This document shows, piece after piece, positions 1 through 8,540 of a DNA stretch of 46,905 nucleotides. The notes under the pieces are model-generated. The model did not search any database. It was given only the letters and a program-made list of their open reading frames with translations, and was not told where the DNA came from. Made by a program: the position numbers and the translations under genes. The DNA comes from Xanthomonas sp. Leaf131 (GTDB lineage: Bacteria > Pseudomonadota > Gammaproteobacteria > Xanthomonadales > Xanthomonadaceae), in contig NZ_LMOG01000016.1 in NCBI RefSeq assembly GCF_001423495.1, positions 35,486 through 82,390 of the forward strand, given 5' to 3'. Numbering within the stretch: the first letter of the stretch is position 1; every line of letters starts with the position of its first letter.

Positions 1-166
1 ACCGCTCGCGGGACACGCCGTAAACCCATCCCTGGGGGCTCGGTGGCGGCATCCATGCCGCCACACGGTCCCGCAATCGGTGAGGACACCGCACCAGAGA
101 GTGAGTCGGTGCTTTGTTGAAAACATGCACACCGACCATTTCGACTGGTCCTTGCCCGCCCACCGT

Positions 167-326
167 CGCGGGACCTTACGCGGCATGGATGCCGCGTAAG
201 AGCCTACAAGGACGTACTTGCGGCGTGTCCTGCGATGGTGGGCGGGCGCGGGACCTTACGCGGCATGGATGCCGCGTAAGAGCCTACAAGGACGTACTTG
301 CGGCGTGTCCTGCGATGGTGGGCGGG
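167..326 (+). repeat. Two tandem 80-bp units with a 26-bp palindrome
   Basis: The unit starting CGCGGGACCTTACGC occurs twice with no visible difference (167-246 and 247-326). Each copy has a palindrome with two 12-bp arms and a 2-base centre (175-200 and 255-280; arm CTTACGCGGCAT), able to form a strong hairpin. The reverse complement of one unit is present at about 23634-23712. Confidence 0.9.
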
Positions 327-555
327 CAAGGGCCCTGCAGCCAAGTCGCAGCTCAGCTGCTAATGCGGCAGTCAGCGCTGCTACACGAACGTACTTGCAG
401 CGTATCCCGCGATGGTGGGCGGGCAAGGGTCCTGCAGCCAAGTCGCAGAGCAGCTGCTAATGCGGCAGTCATCGCTGCTACACGAACGTACTTGCAGCGT
501 ATCCCGCGATGGTGGGCGGGTAAAGGCCCTGCAGCCAAGTCGCAGCTCAGCTGCT
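327..555 (+). repeat. Tandem 97-bp units, 2.4 copies
   Basis: Copies at 327-423 and 424-520 differ at only a few bases. A third partial copy runs from 521 to about 555 and then diverges. All units share the GATGGTGGGCGGG end seen in the 80-bp units, so the two repeat types are related. No unique spacers separate the copies, so this is not a CRISPR array. Confidence 0.88.
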
Positions 556-594
556 GTGCAACAGAACAACGTGAAGTAGTTTGGTCAGCCGCTC

Positions 595-861
595 TTACTC
601 GGCAGCAGGCGCGGCGTCGCTCTTGGTGTCCAGGAAGTAGGCCACCACCTCACCCTTGATCTTCATCGTCATCGGGTTGCCGCGCCGGTCGCGCGCTTTG
701 CCGACCTGCACCTTGATCCAGCCTTCGCTGACCGAATACTCCTCCACGTTGTCGCGTTCGACTCCGTTGAAACGCACGCCGATGCCGCGGTTGAGCGCAT
801 CGGCGTCGTGGAACGGGCTGCGCGCATCGATGGCCAGATGATCGGGAGGGGTATCGCTCAT
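595..861 (-). CDS. DUF3297 family protein
   Basis: The product is an 88-residue small soluble protein. The core PPDHLAIDARSPFHD, followed by a GVRFNGVERDNVEEYSVSEG segment and a conserved GNPMTMKIKG, is the signature of DUF3297, a short single-domain family common in proteobacteria and of unknown function. The ATG at 861 is preferred over the longer frame (to 999) because the family begins with this Pro-Pro-Asp-His segment and the upstream residues are arginine-rich and atypical. The gene ends exactly at the border of the repeat block to its left. No signal peptide or membrane segment is visible. Confidence 0.85.
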   Translation of the reverse strand: MSDTPPDHLAIDARSPFHDADALNRGIGVRFNGVERDNVEEYSVSEGWIKVQVGKARDRRGNPMTMKIKGEVVAYFLDTKSDAAPAAE

Positions 862-1025
862 GGGAAAGGCGTCATGGCGGCCGGGATGGCCGTCTTCGGC
901 CGCACAGGATACGGACCTGCACCGCGAAGACCAGCCCCGGCCGATGAATGCGCGGGCGCCGGTCGGTTTGCTTGCGCGGCGCCAAGCCTCACACTTCACG
1001 CCTGCAATCCTTGAACGAGACCGCC

Positions 1026-1577
1026 ATGCCCGATAACAGTGCCGATTACGAAGACGACGAAGGCCTGCAGCCCGAAGGCGACGAAGACGATGTCGACGAT
1101 CATCCGGCGCGGGTGTGGAATCTGCTGCTGCTGATCAATCCCGGCGACGAAGAAACCGCGCTCGGTCAGTTCGACGCCTGGCGCGAGGCGCAGGCCGATC
1201 TGGATGAAGACGAAGGCGACGATGCCTGGTTGTGGGCGCTGAAGGATGCGATCGACTGGCGCTCGGGCTTCTTCGTCGACTGGAAAGACACCGACTCGTT
1301 CGTGGCCGCCATCGACGAACTCAGCGCGCGCTGGAACCTGCGCATTGCGTGGGGCGGCGATCTGGACGACGAGGACTTCGCCAACGGCCTCAGCGTGCCC
1401 GATCTGATGGCAGTGGCCTTCGATCGCCTGCGCGAGCACGGCTATTCGCTATGGAACTGGAACACCGGCGGCGACGCCTACGCCGGCTGGATCGCGCTCA
1501 GCCGCGACGATGAAGCGATGATGGCACTGACCTCGTTGCTGGACGTGGAAGTGCGGTTGGGGAATGAGGCATTCTGA
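1026..1577 (+). CDS. DUF6630-like acidic protein
   Basis: The product is a 183-residue, strongly acidic protein; the first 25 residues are almost all Asp, Glu, Gly and Pro. A conserved-looking body follows with INPGDEE, WLWALKDAIDWRSGFF and WNTGGDAYAGW segments. This resembles the DUF6630 family, which has no known function; the assignment is from recalled pattern and is moderate. It lies divergent from the DUF3297 gene. The start at ATG 1026 is chosen because an earlier frame opening (948) reads Arg/Cys-rich non-family sequence. No membrane segments; probably cytoplasmic. Confidence 0.7.
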   Translation: MPDNSADYEDDEGLQPEGDEDDVDDHPARVWNLLLLINPGDEETALGQFDAWREAQADLDEDEGDDAWLWALKDAIDWRSGFFVDWKDTDSFVAAIDELSARWNLRIAWGGDLDDEDFANGLSVPDLMAVAFDRLREHGYSLWNWNTGGDAYAGWIALSRDDEAMMALTSLLDVEVRLGNEAF

Positions 1578-1634
1578 GCCAGCCGCACACCTGGTGCCGG
1601 AGGAAGCGGACGCCGCCCCCGGCACGCTTGCCGC

Positions 1635-3539
1635 TTACTGCCGCGCCATCAGCGACACGTTGTTGAAGCCTCCTGTGCCGCCGACCAACTTGATGTAGTA
1701 GGTGCCGGTACGCGGTGCGGTGAGCCGTAGCGTCTGCGCGCTGCCGGTGCGTGCAGACTTCAACGCGTAGCTGCTGGTGGTCGGCTCGACGTCGAAGCTG
1801 AGATACAACGCGACGTTGCCGCCGCCGCCGTAGCTGAGCACATTCAACGCGCTGCCGGCAGTGGCGGCGAAACGGTAGGTTTTCTCTTCGCTTTGTCCGC
1901 CGCTCTGGCCGGTCAATGCAACCCGGTTGGTCAGACTCACGGTGATCGGCGTGCAGGCGCTGCCGCTGCAGCTGTTTTGGACGTAGTCCAGCGCCGCGGT
2001 GGCATCGACGATGCCGGTGCCGATCGGTCGGCCAGCCGGTGGTCTGACCGGAAAGGCGCGCGCGGTCTGGCGCAGCATGGCTTCCATCTGGGCCGGGGCC
2101 AGCGGGGTCTTGCCGGAGGCGGCCAGCGCGCTCTGTACCAACGCGGCCACTGCGGCCACATGCGGCGTGGCCATCGAGGTGCCGGCAAAGCCGACATATT
2201 CGTACTCGCCGGAGGTGGGCGTGGTTTCGCCGCTGTAGCCGGTCGATAGCACCACCCCGTCCCAGCCGCCATTGCCGGTGTCGTCGGTTGCACCGCCGCC
2301 AGGGCCGGACAGATCCACGCTACTGCCGAAGTTGGAGTAGAACGCAATGCCGCCGGTGATGCGGGTGGCGCCGACATTGATCACGTTGCCGCAGCTCGAC
2401 GGGCTGAACTGGGAGGCGTTGCTGGCGTCGTTGCCGGCCGCCACCACCACCACCGCGCCATTGGCCACCGCCGTGTCGATGGCGCTCTGGGTGTTGTTGT
2501 CGCAGCTGCCCGGGCCGCCCAGGCTTAGGCTGATCACTTCGGCGGGATGGTTGTTGTCCGGCACGCCATCGACATGGCCGCCCGAGGCCCACACGATGGC
2601 ATCGGCGATGTCTGCGCTGGTCCCGCCGCATTGGCCGAGCACACGCACCGGCAGGATCTGCGCATCGTAGGCCACGCCGGCACCGCCGATGGTGTTGTTG
2701 GTGAGTTCGCCGATCGTGCCGGCGGTATGGGTGCCGTGCCAGCTGCTGGATCGCGCCGGCAGACCGCAGAAATTGCCCTCTTCGGTCCAGTCGCCGTAAT
2801 CCAGCGCGCCCGACACGCGCGCATCGCTGTCGCGCCGGGAGATCGCCGCGTTAGTGATGAAGTCGTAGCCGGGCAGGATGTGGTCGTTGTGCTTCAGGTC
2901 CGGATGGTCGGGCAGGATGCCGGTGTCCAGCACCGCCACCACCACGCCTGCACCGGTGGAGGTCTCCCAGGCCTGCGGAGCGCGGATGCCGCCGGTGCTG
3001 TCCTGCAGATGCCACTGGAACCCGGAGTACAGGCGGTCGTTGGGGGTCACAGCGGTGGCGGTGGCCTGCGGCGTCAGCGCGGCAGTGCCGAGCTTGCGCC
3101 TGGGCCCGGCGAGATCGTCGACCGGGCGCAGCATGCGGTCGAATTCGGCGTATTGCACCTGCGGATCGGCGCGCAGTTCGGTCAGCAACTTGGCCTGTTC
3201 GGCGTTGCTCAGCGTGCGTGCAAGGTGCAGCAGGCTGGCGCCGGTGCCGGTTCGCCGTAGCACGCGTGCGTTCAGAGGCGTCGCACGCGCTGCCCCGCTG
3301 GTGGCGCGCAGGACTCCGGCGCGGTTGGCAGCCGCAGACAGGATCGACAGGCGCGAGCCGTCGGACGGCACGGTGCTCTTGTATTTGACGATCAGGCGGG
3401 CGGGGAGTGCCGCAGGGTCGACGGCCGTCGGCAGCCCGCGCAGGCTGAGTTGGTCGGTGGCCGCCTGGGCCTGAAACGTGGCCGTGGCCAGGATTGCGCT
3501 CAACAGCAGGGGCTTGAGCGGCAGCGAAGCGTTGTTCAT
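1635..3539 (-). CDS. Secreted S8 family serine protease (subtilisin-like)
   Basis: The product is a 634-residue extracellular endopeptidase precursor. An Ala-rich signal peptide covers residues 1 to about 26. A propeptide of inhibitor I9 type lies at about 45-140. The catalytic domain (about 165-520) shows the full triad: Asp205 in VAVLDTGI, His268 in WHGTHTAGT and Ser455 in FAGTSMATPH, with oxyanion Asn370 in VVAAGN. Several Cys residues may form disulfides. Residues about 535-634 form a beta-rich pre-peptidase C-terminal (PPC) domain, usually cleaved off or used in secretion by the type II system. It lies 62 bp downstream of the adhesin gene on the same strand and could share its transcript. 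Related Xanthomonas proteases degrade host proteins; the substrate here is unknown. Confidence 0.93.
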   Translation of the reverse strand: MNNASLPLKPLLLSAILATATFQAQAATDQLSLRGLPTAVDPAALPARLIVKYKSTVPSDGSRLSILSAAANRAGVLRATSGAARATPLNARVLRRTGTGASLLHLARTLSNAEQAKLLTELRADPQVQYAEFDRMLRPVDDLAGPRRKLGTAALTPQATATAVTPNDRLYSGFQWHLQDSTGGIRAPQAWETSTGAGVVVAVLDTGILPDHPDLKHNDHILPGYDFITNAAISRRDSDARVSGALDYGDWTEEGNFCGLPARSSSWHGTHTAGTIGELTNNTIGGAGVAYDAQILPVRVLGQCGGTSADIADAIVWASGGHVDGVPDNNHPAEVISLSLGGPGSCDNNTQSAIDTAVANGAVVVVAAGNDASNASQFSPSSCGNVINVGATRITGGIAFYSNFGSSVDLSGPGGGATDDTGNGGWDGVVLSTGYSGETTPTSGEYEYVGFAGTSMATPHVAAVAALVQSALAASGKTPLAPAQMEAMLRQTARAFPVRPPAGRPIGTGIVDATAALDYVQNSCSGSACTPITVSLTNRVALTGQSGGQSEEKTYRFAATAGSALNVLSYGGGGNVALYLSFDVEPTTSSYALKSARTGSAQTLRLTAPRTGTYYIKLVGGTGGFNNVSLMARQ

Positions 3540-3601
3540 GGGATGGCTCTCGCAAGGATCGATGGAGTTAGGGGGAAGAGGTGCACGGCGCGGCGCAGGC
3601 G

Positions 3602-6037
3602 CTACAGGTCCAGGCCAAAGCCCAGGCCTGCCGACGAGTCGCTGCCGCTGAACGCGCCGCCCAGGCTGAACGAGGCGCGCTCGCCCACTTTCTTGGCGTA
3701 GCCGATGGAGAGCGCGCGTTCGCCGCTCTGGAACCCGGCGCCGACCGCCACGCGCCCGCGTGCGCTCTGGGTGCCGGCGGCGTTGATGCCCATGTTGAGC
3801 ATCGCCGCGCTCATCGCGCCGATGCGGTCGATGCGGCGATCCATGCTCTGGAAGCGCCGCTCGCTGCCATCGCGCAGTTGGGTGAAGCTGTCGCTCAGCG
3901 CCGACACCCGGCTGTCGGTGTAGCTGTTGGCCGAACTCAGCGTGCGGCTGTTGCCGGCGTTGAGCTGGGCCACGTTGGCGGCGTCGGTATCGCTTTGTCC
4001 GGCGGCGACATTGGTGATCTGGCGCGTGTTGCCGGCGCTGCCGACCGACACGGTGTTGGCGCGATCGGCTACCGCACCGCGTCCCAGCGCGACCGCGTTG
4101 TCGGCGTCCACGCGCGCGCCCTGGCCAAGTGCGGTGCCCGAGGCTGCGGAAACGCTGGCGCTTTCGCCCACTGCCACCGCGTTGGTGGCGGCCGTGGCAA
4201 TGCTCGTGTTGGCGCCGACCGCGGTGCTGCCGTCGGCGTTGACCCTGGCATTGGCGCCCAACGCGGTGTCCTGCGGGCCATAGGCCAGCGCATCGGCGCC
4301 GACCGCCAGACCGTTTTCGCCATTGGCGGTGGCGGACGAGCCGATCGCCACGGCATTGGTGCCGCTGCCGACCACCGGCGCCAGGCTGCCGCCGCCGACC
4401 GCCACATTGCCCGCAGTGACGTTCTGCAAGGCCCCGATGCGGCCATCGAAACCGGTCAAGGCCGCATCGATGGCGCCCATCGCCTCGCCGATGTTGCCGT
4501 AGCTCGCGCCCTGCACCAGGTAGCTGCCGCTGATCAGATTGCCGGTGGGGTCGAAGGCGCTGCCGGCGCCGAGCGCGGTGGCCACACTGCGCAGCTGGGC
4601 CAGGTTGACTGCGTCGGTGGCCTCGCTGCCGGCGGCCACGCTGGTGATCTGCCGGGTCAAGCCGGCCGCGACATCGCCGACCGCCACGCTATTGCTGCGC
4701 GTGGCGTGCGAATACGCGCCCAGCGCCACTGCGCTGCTGGCCGAGCGGTTCCAGGCATCGTCGACCCAATCGCCGACCTTTGCGCCATAGCCGATGGCGG
4801 TGGCATCGACGCCATTGACCTCGGTGTCGGCGCCGATCGCGGTGCTGTTGGGGTTGAACCAGGAGGTTTCGGCATTGGCGCCAATTGCAACGCTGTTGGC
4901 CGTGTAGGTCACCGCGCGCTGCCCGATCGCCACCGAGTCGACGTCCTGGGTCAGCGCGAACGCGCCGACCGCCACGGTATTGGCCGCGAACGAGCCGGCG
5001 CTGTGGCCGATCGCCACCGCATCGGTGTTGCCCGGTTGATTGGGGAACACATTGGCGTTGTAGCCGATGGCGATGGCGTAGTCGGACTGGGTCTGCGCAC
5101 CGGCGCCCAGGGCGATCGCGCCGGTGCCGGTGGCTGCCGCGATCCCGCTGCTGTTGCCTGCGCTCTCCGCAGCGGTGCTGATGCCACCGATCGCCACGCT
5201 GTCGGTGCCGCTTGCCAACGCATTGAGGCCCATCGCCACGGTGCTGTTGGCAGTGGCGCGGGCGCCGTTGCCAAGCGCGCTGCTGCCAAAGCCGAGCGCC
5301 TGCGAGCGCGTACCGATGGCGGTGGCACCCTGCTCCAGCGCGCGCGCACGATGCCCGAGCGCAGTGGCCTCGAAGACACTGGCTTCGGCACCGCTGCCCA
5401 CCGCGGTGGTCATCACGTCCAACGCTTTGGCGCCGCCGCCGAGCGCGGTGGAGAAGGCGCCCGTGGCCTCGGTGGATTCCTGGTGGATGGCGATGATGTC
5501 GCCGGCGTCGGTGTAATCGAACACGTCGGTGGTACCGCCGACCGCGACCGCCGATTCGCCGGTGGCTGCTGCCGCATAGCCGGCGGCGATGGCGAACTTT
5601 TCGGTGACCGTGGCCCCGGCGCCCAGGGCGATGCCGCCCTCACCGAGCGCATTGCTGGCTTCGCCGATCGCCACTGCATACGGCTCGGCGGCGAACGCGC
5701 CCACATCGGTGGCGGCGTCTGCGCCGCCGACGATATGGAAATGCTTGCCGATGTCGGCTGCATCGTCCTGGTCGGCATCGGCATCGCCCTGTGCCGTTGT
5801 GTCCTGATCGGTTGCACTGGCGGCTGCATCGGTCGCGGCCCGGCCATGGGGTGTGTCGACATCGCGCTGCGTGGTGGCGCCCTGCGCAAGCGCCGCGCTA
5901 CTGCTGAGCAGCAGCGCGGTCAGCACTGCTGCATGCAGCAGCACGCGCTGCGGACGTGTGCCGGCATGGGGGTGCGGCGCGGTGGTGGTCGCGTGCCGGG
6001 CGCAGGCCCGGTTCGAGAGGCGATCAATCTGGCTCAT
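3602..6037 (-). CDS. YadA-like trimeric autotransporter adhesin
   Basis: The product is an 811-residue type Vc secreted adhesin. A long, basic N-terminus precedes the hydrophobic signal segment VLLHAAVLTALLLSSSAALA. The passenger is built of many 14-residue head repeats of the form SxAIGxxAxAxG, typical of a left-handed beta-roll head. Two neck-like connectors appear (ITSVAAGSEATDAVNLAQL and ITNVAAGQSDTDAANVAQLN). A short coiled coil leads to the C-terminal YadA anchor (about 722-811) ending in LGFGLDL, a proper outer-membrane final strand. The start at ATG 6037 puts the signal peptide near the N-terminus; the open frame extends to 6256 with no secretory logic. The likely role is attachment or autoaggregation during plant colonisation (inference). 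Confidence 0.93.
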   Translation of the reverse strand: MSQIDRLSNRACARHATTTAPHPHAGTRPQRVLLHAAVLTALLLSSSAALAQGATTQRDVDTPHGRAATDAAASATDQDTTAQGDADADQDDAADIGKHFHIVGGADAATDVGAFAAEPYAVAIGEASNALGEGGIALGAGATVTEKFAIAAGYAAAATGESAVAVGGTTDVFDYTDAGDIIAIHQESTEATGAFSTALGGGAKALDVMTTAVGSGAEASVFEATALGHRARALEQGATAIGTRSQALGFGSSALGNGARATANSTVAMGLNALASGTDSVAIGGISTAAESAGNSSGIAAATGTGAIALGAGAQTQSDYAIAIGYNANVFPNQPGNTDAVAIGHSAGSFAANTVAVGAFALTQDVDSVAIGQRAVTYTANSVAIGANAETSWFNPNSTAIGADTEVNGVDATAIGYGAKVGDWVDDAWNRSASSAVALGAYSHATRSNSVAVGDVAAGLTRQITSVAAGSEATDAVNLAQLRSVATALGAGSAFDPTGNLISGSYLVQGASYGNIGEAMGAIDAALTGFDGRIGALQNVTAGNVAVGGGSLAPVVGSGTNAVAIGSSATANGENGLAVGADALAYGPQDTALGANARVNADGSTAVGANTSIATAATNAVAVGESASVSAASGTALGQGARVDADNAVALGRGAVADRANTVSVGSAGNTRQITNVAAGQSDTDAANVAQLNAGNSRTLSSANSYTDSRVSALSDSFTQLRDGSERRFQSMDRRIDRIGAMSAAMLNMGINAAGTQSARGRVAVGAGFQSGERALSIGYAKKVGERASFSLGGAFSGSDSSAGLGFGLDL

Positions 6038-6125
6038 GGAGATTCCCTGGCGCGTGGATGGAGTGGTCGACCGCTGCACGCCGGCTCCCAGACATCCCCA
6101 CGTGTCTTGGAATTCCGTACATTTC

Positions 6126-6147
6126 ATGTTGCGGGACAACGCAACAT
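6126..6147. promoter_or_regulatory. Perfect palindrome in divergent promoter region (candidate operator)
   Basis: The arms ATGTTGCG and CGCAACAT are perfect inverted repeats separated by six bases. The site lies about 90 bp from the start codons of both the divergent adhesin (6037, minus) and the histidine kinase (6241, plus). A dyad of this size midway between divergent genes is a typical place for a dimeric regulator; which protein binds is unknown. Confidence 0.45.
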
Positions 6148-6240
6148 AGTCATGCGCTCGGCCACGTGTCACCAAGCCACGATTGCATCCACTCACCACG
6201 AATGTGAGGATGCAAAAACACTCAAAGACATCGTGTCGTG

Positions 6241-7644
6241 ATGCTGTCTGCCGCAAAATCCAGGTTCGTGCCGCGCTGGTTGGCCACGCGCTGGCGTGAG
6301 GATCCGATCGATCGACGGCAGGTGGCCTTCCTGCAGCTACTGCTGGTTGCCATCGCGCTGTACAACCTGGGCGATGTCGGATTTTTTCTGTATGTCGCCG
6401 GGTTGAGCCGCTTGCAGGCCAGGCCCGATCTGGCCTGCGCGTTGGCCGGTGCTGTGCTCACTGCGTTCGGTGCGCTGGCTGGCGTGCCGATGATCCGCCG
6501 CGGCCGTAGCGGGGCTGGCGTCAAGGTGTTCATCGCCGCCGCGCTGCTTGGCACCTTCGTCACTTACGTACGGGTCGATATCATCGATCTGATGACCAAT
6601 CCGATGCCGGTGATTGCGTTGGTACTCGCCGGCATGGCGCTCGGTCGGCGCAATCTTTGGCGGGTATTTGCGTTGCTGGCGGCGGTGTGCACGATGGCGT
6701 TGATCGCGCAATTGCTGTGGTTTGCGCCATCGCGTTCGACCTGGGGCAGTGTCGGCCTGGGGCTGATAACGGTGGGCGTGTATCTGTTGATCACCTTGAT
6801 GCTCGACCGCACCATCGCCGCGCTGCGCGACAGCCTGGTGGAATCGGAACGCCGCCGACGCGAACTCGAAGCGGTCAACCGCAAGCTGGTGCGCGAAATG
6901 GCCGAGCGCGAGCGGGTCCAGGAGCAGCTGCTGCACACACAGAAGATGGAAGCGTTGGGACGCCTGGCATCCGGTGTTGCGCACGATTTCGATAACCTGA
7001 TCAACGTCATCATCGGCTTTGCGCAGCGTCGCGACGCGCTGGAAGGCCGTGGCGAGGCACCGTTGCTCAAGACCCTGGAAAACATCGAGGCCGCGTCGCG
7101 CCGCGCGCTGACCGTCAGTCGCAGGATTCTCAACTTCGGTCGTGCCGAACCCGGCATCGCGCGCCTGTTCGACGCGCGCCACGCGTTGCTGGAGATCGAA
7201 CCCACGCTCAGGCAACTGTTCGGACACGAGATCCGCCTGCAAGGCATCGTGCCAGGACCGCCGCTGTGGATCGCGATGGACCTGGACGAACTGGAGCTGG
7301 CATTGCTCAATATCGCCGCCAATGCGCGCGATGCGATGGACGGGCAGGGGCTGTTCCGCATCGACGGCGAGCAGCACGCCGGCATGGTGGTGCTGCAGTT
7401 CGCGGACACCGGCCCGGGGATTCCCGAGCAGTTGCTGGCGCGCATCCTGGAGCCGTTCTACACCACCAAACCGGCCGGCAAGGGCACCGGTCTGGGGTTA
7501 TCGGTGGTGAACGAAATCGTCATCGCCGCCGGCGGCCGTGTGGAGGTTGGCAACACGGGCGATGGTGCCTGCATCCGCCTGCTGTTGCCGGCTGCAGCGC
7601 TGCCGGAGCGGTCGACGCGCGCCGATCAGCTGGCCAGCAGGTAA
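6241..7644 (+). CDS. Membrane sensor histidine kinase
   Basis: The product has 467 residues. The N-terminal half carries about six hydrophobic segments (between residues 28 and 190), forming an integral-membrane sensor with little periplasmic sequence. A charged linker (195-230) leads to the dimerisation domain with the H box GVAHDFDNL (His248), then the ATPase domain with N box (LLNIAANARDAM, 356-367), G1 box (DTGPGIP, from 389) and G2 box (GKGTGLGL, 413-420). Most relatives have HDFNNLL; the third residue after the His is Asp here. A GTG at 6238 could serve as start instead of ATG 6241; neither has a strong ribosome site. The gene converges on the response regulator and their 3' ends overlap by 19 bp, so the two are probable partners. 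Confidence 0.88.
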   Translation: MLSAAKSRFVPRWLATRWREDPIDRRQVAFLQLLLVAIALYNLGDVGFFLYVAGLSRLQARPDLACALAGAVLTAFGALAGVPMIRRGRSGAGVKVFIAAALLGTFVTYVRVDIIDLMTNPMPVIALVLAGMALGRRNLWRVFALLAAVCTMALIAQLLWFAPSRSTWGSVGLGLITVGVYLLITLMLDRTIAALRDSLVESERRRRELEAVNRKLVREMAERERVQEQLLHTQKMEALGRLASGVAHDFDNLINVIIGFAQRRDALEGRGEAPLLKTLENIEAASRRALTVSRRILNFGRAEPGIARLFDARHALLEIEPTLRQLFGHEIRLQGIVPGPPLWIAMDLDELELALLNIAANARDAMDGQGLFRIDGEQHAGMVVLQFADTGPGIPEQLLARILEPFYTTKPAGKGTGLGLSVVNEIVIAAGGRVEVGNTGDGACIRLLLPAAALPERSTRADQLASR

Positions 7645-8540
7645 CCCATTCCACGCGAAGATAACAGCGGAAACACCGGCGCATCGGCTGCGGTGATGCG
7701 CGCTGCCTTGCGTCGCAGGCGATGGATCAGCATCTCCAAGCGATGCAGGTCGAAATCGCCGACGCACGCTTCCAGCGCCGATACCAGCGTGTCGCGTTCC
7801 ACCGCCTGGCCGCGCTGTGCATCTAGGCAACCCATCAGGCAGCGTTCCAGCGAGGTCAGCACGACGATGCGCGCATCCGGTGCGACCAGGCACCACCCAT
7901 CCGATTCCAATCGCCATGCCGGTTTTTCCGCAGTGCTGGCATCGGCCGGGCGCAAGCGCCGCGACAGGTTGCGCAGCGTCAGCGCCAGGATCTCCGGGTC
8001 GGCGGGTTTGCGCAGGAAGGCGTCGGCGCCACTGCTGAGCGCATGCACGTGGTCCGAACGACCGCGGTTGCCGGTGAGCACCACGATACCCAGGCCAGTG
8101 AACAGCGAACGCAGATGCGCAACCACGCTCAGGCCGCTTTCGTCCGGAAGCCCAAGGTCCAGCACCACCATGTCGAAGGTCTGCTCCAGCATCAGCCGGT
8201 ACAGCGCCCCGGCGGTGCCGGCGCCCCGGACCGCGAATCCGAACTCCTGGAGGCCGGGAATCAGGATTTCTTCGCGCAGAACGTCGTCGTCTTCGAGAAC
8301 GGCGACGCGCAACCTGGAGGGTGGATCGGAGGGCGGGACGCGAACAGGCAATGCAACGGCTCCGGAAGATGGGCGCTTGGATAGTGACAGTCTTGTTGCT
8401 TGGGCGCGGAAGCAGCGTCGCCGGTGATACCGGTGAGTGCGCCGCAGACCGCATCGGGTTGCAAGCAGGCATGCGTTGTATGCGCGAGCCTGATGTGCAG
8501 TTGCAGCGCCATGCGTGGTTCGCCTGCGCGCGATTGGCAT
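7626..8540 (-). CDS. OmpR-type response regulator, start uncertain
   Basis: A receiver domain begins at LRVAVLEDDD (residue 77 of this frame) with phospho-acceptor Asp128 in VVLDLGLPDE, a VVLTGN switch Thr and the FLRKPAD Lys. The C-terminal winged helix fits the OmpR/PhoB class: LTSLERCLMGCLDA, IHRLRRKAARI and the final RGMGYLL. The first 76 residues of the long frame are Arg/His-rich and not domain-like. The true start is probably nearer the receiver, for example the TTG at 8312 (229 residues) or another non-ATG codon; no ATG or GTG lies in that stretch. The gene faces the histidine kinase with a 19-bp overlap at the stops, an antisense arrangement that may couple their mRNA levels. Confidence 0.8.
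   Translation of the reverse strand: MPIARRRTTHGAATAHQARAYNACLLATRCGLRRTHRYHRRRCFRAQATRLSLSKRPSSGAVALPVRVPPSDPPSRLRVAVLEDDDVLREEILIPGLQEFGFAVRGAGTAGALYRLMLEQTFDMVVLDLGLPDESGLSVVAHLRSLFTGLGIVVLTGNRGRSDHVHALSSGADAFLRKPADPEILALTLRNLSRRLRPADASTAEKPAWRLESDGWCLVAPDARIVVLTSLERCLMGCLDAQRGQAVERDTLVSALEACVGDFDLHRLEMLIHRLRRKAARITAADAPVFPLLSSRGMGYLLAS

Larger units (their letters stand above)
1..594. repeat. Composite block of tandem palindromic intergenic repeats
   Basis: No credible gene lies here. The block contains two head-to-tail 80-bp units (167-246, 247-326) followed by two and a half 97-bp units (327-423, 424-520, 521-about 555). Short reading frames crossing it only repeat the same peptide, as expected of a tandem repeat. 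The whole block, including its right border, is related in inverted orientation to 23561-23880. Positions 1-60 match 23712-23760 reversed. The right border stops at the stop codon of the DUF3297 gene. It looks like a Xanthomonas intergenic repeat family, not an insertion sequence: no transposase is present. Confidence 0.85.

Noticed and set aside
167..555. Possible CRISPR array
   Set aside because: The units are 80 and 97 bp and contiguous, without unique spacers, and no cas genes are near.
114..659. 181-codon open frame across the left repeat block
   Set aside because: It translates the tandem DNA repeat into a repeated Cys/Arg-rich peptide and overlaps the DUF3297 gene end. No ribosome site or conserved domain.
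3581..6241. 886-codon open frame opposite the adhesin
   Set aside because: It is the antisense shadow of the repetitive, high-GC adhesin gene: Gly/Ala/Arg/His-rich with no domain-like order.
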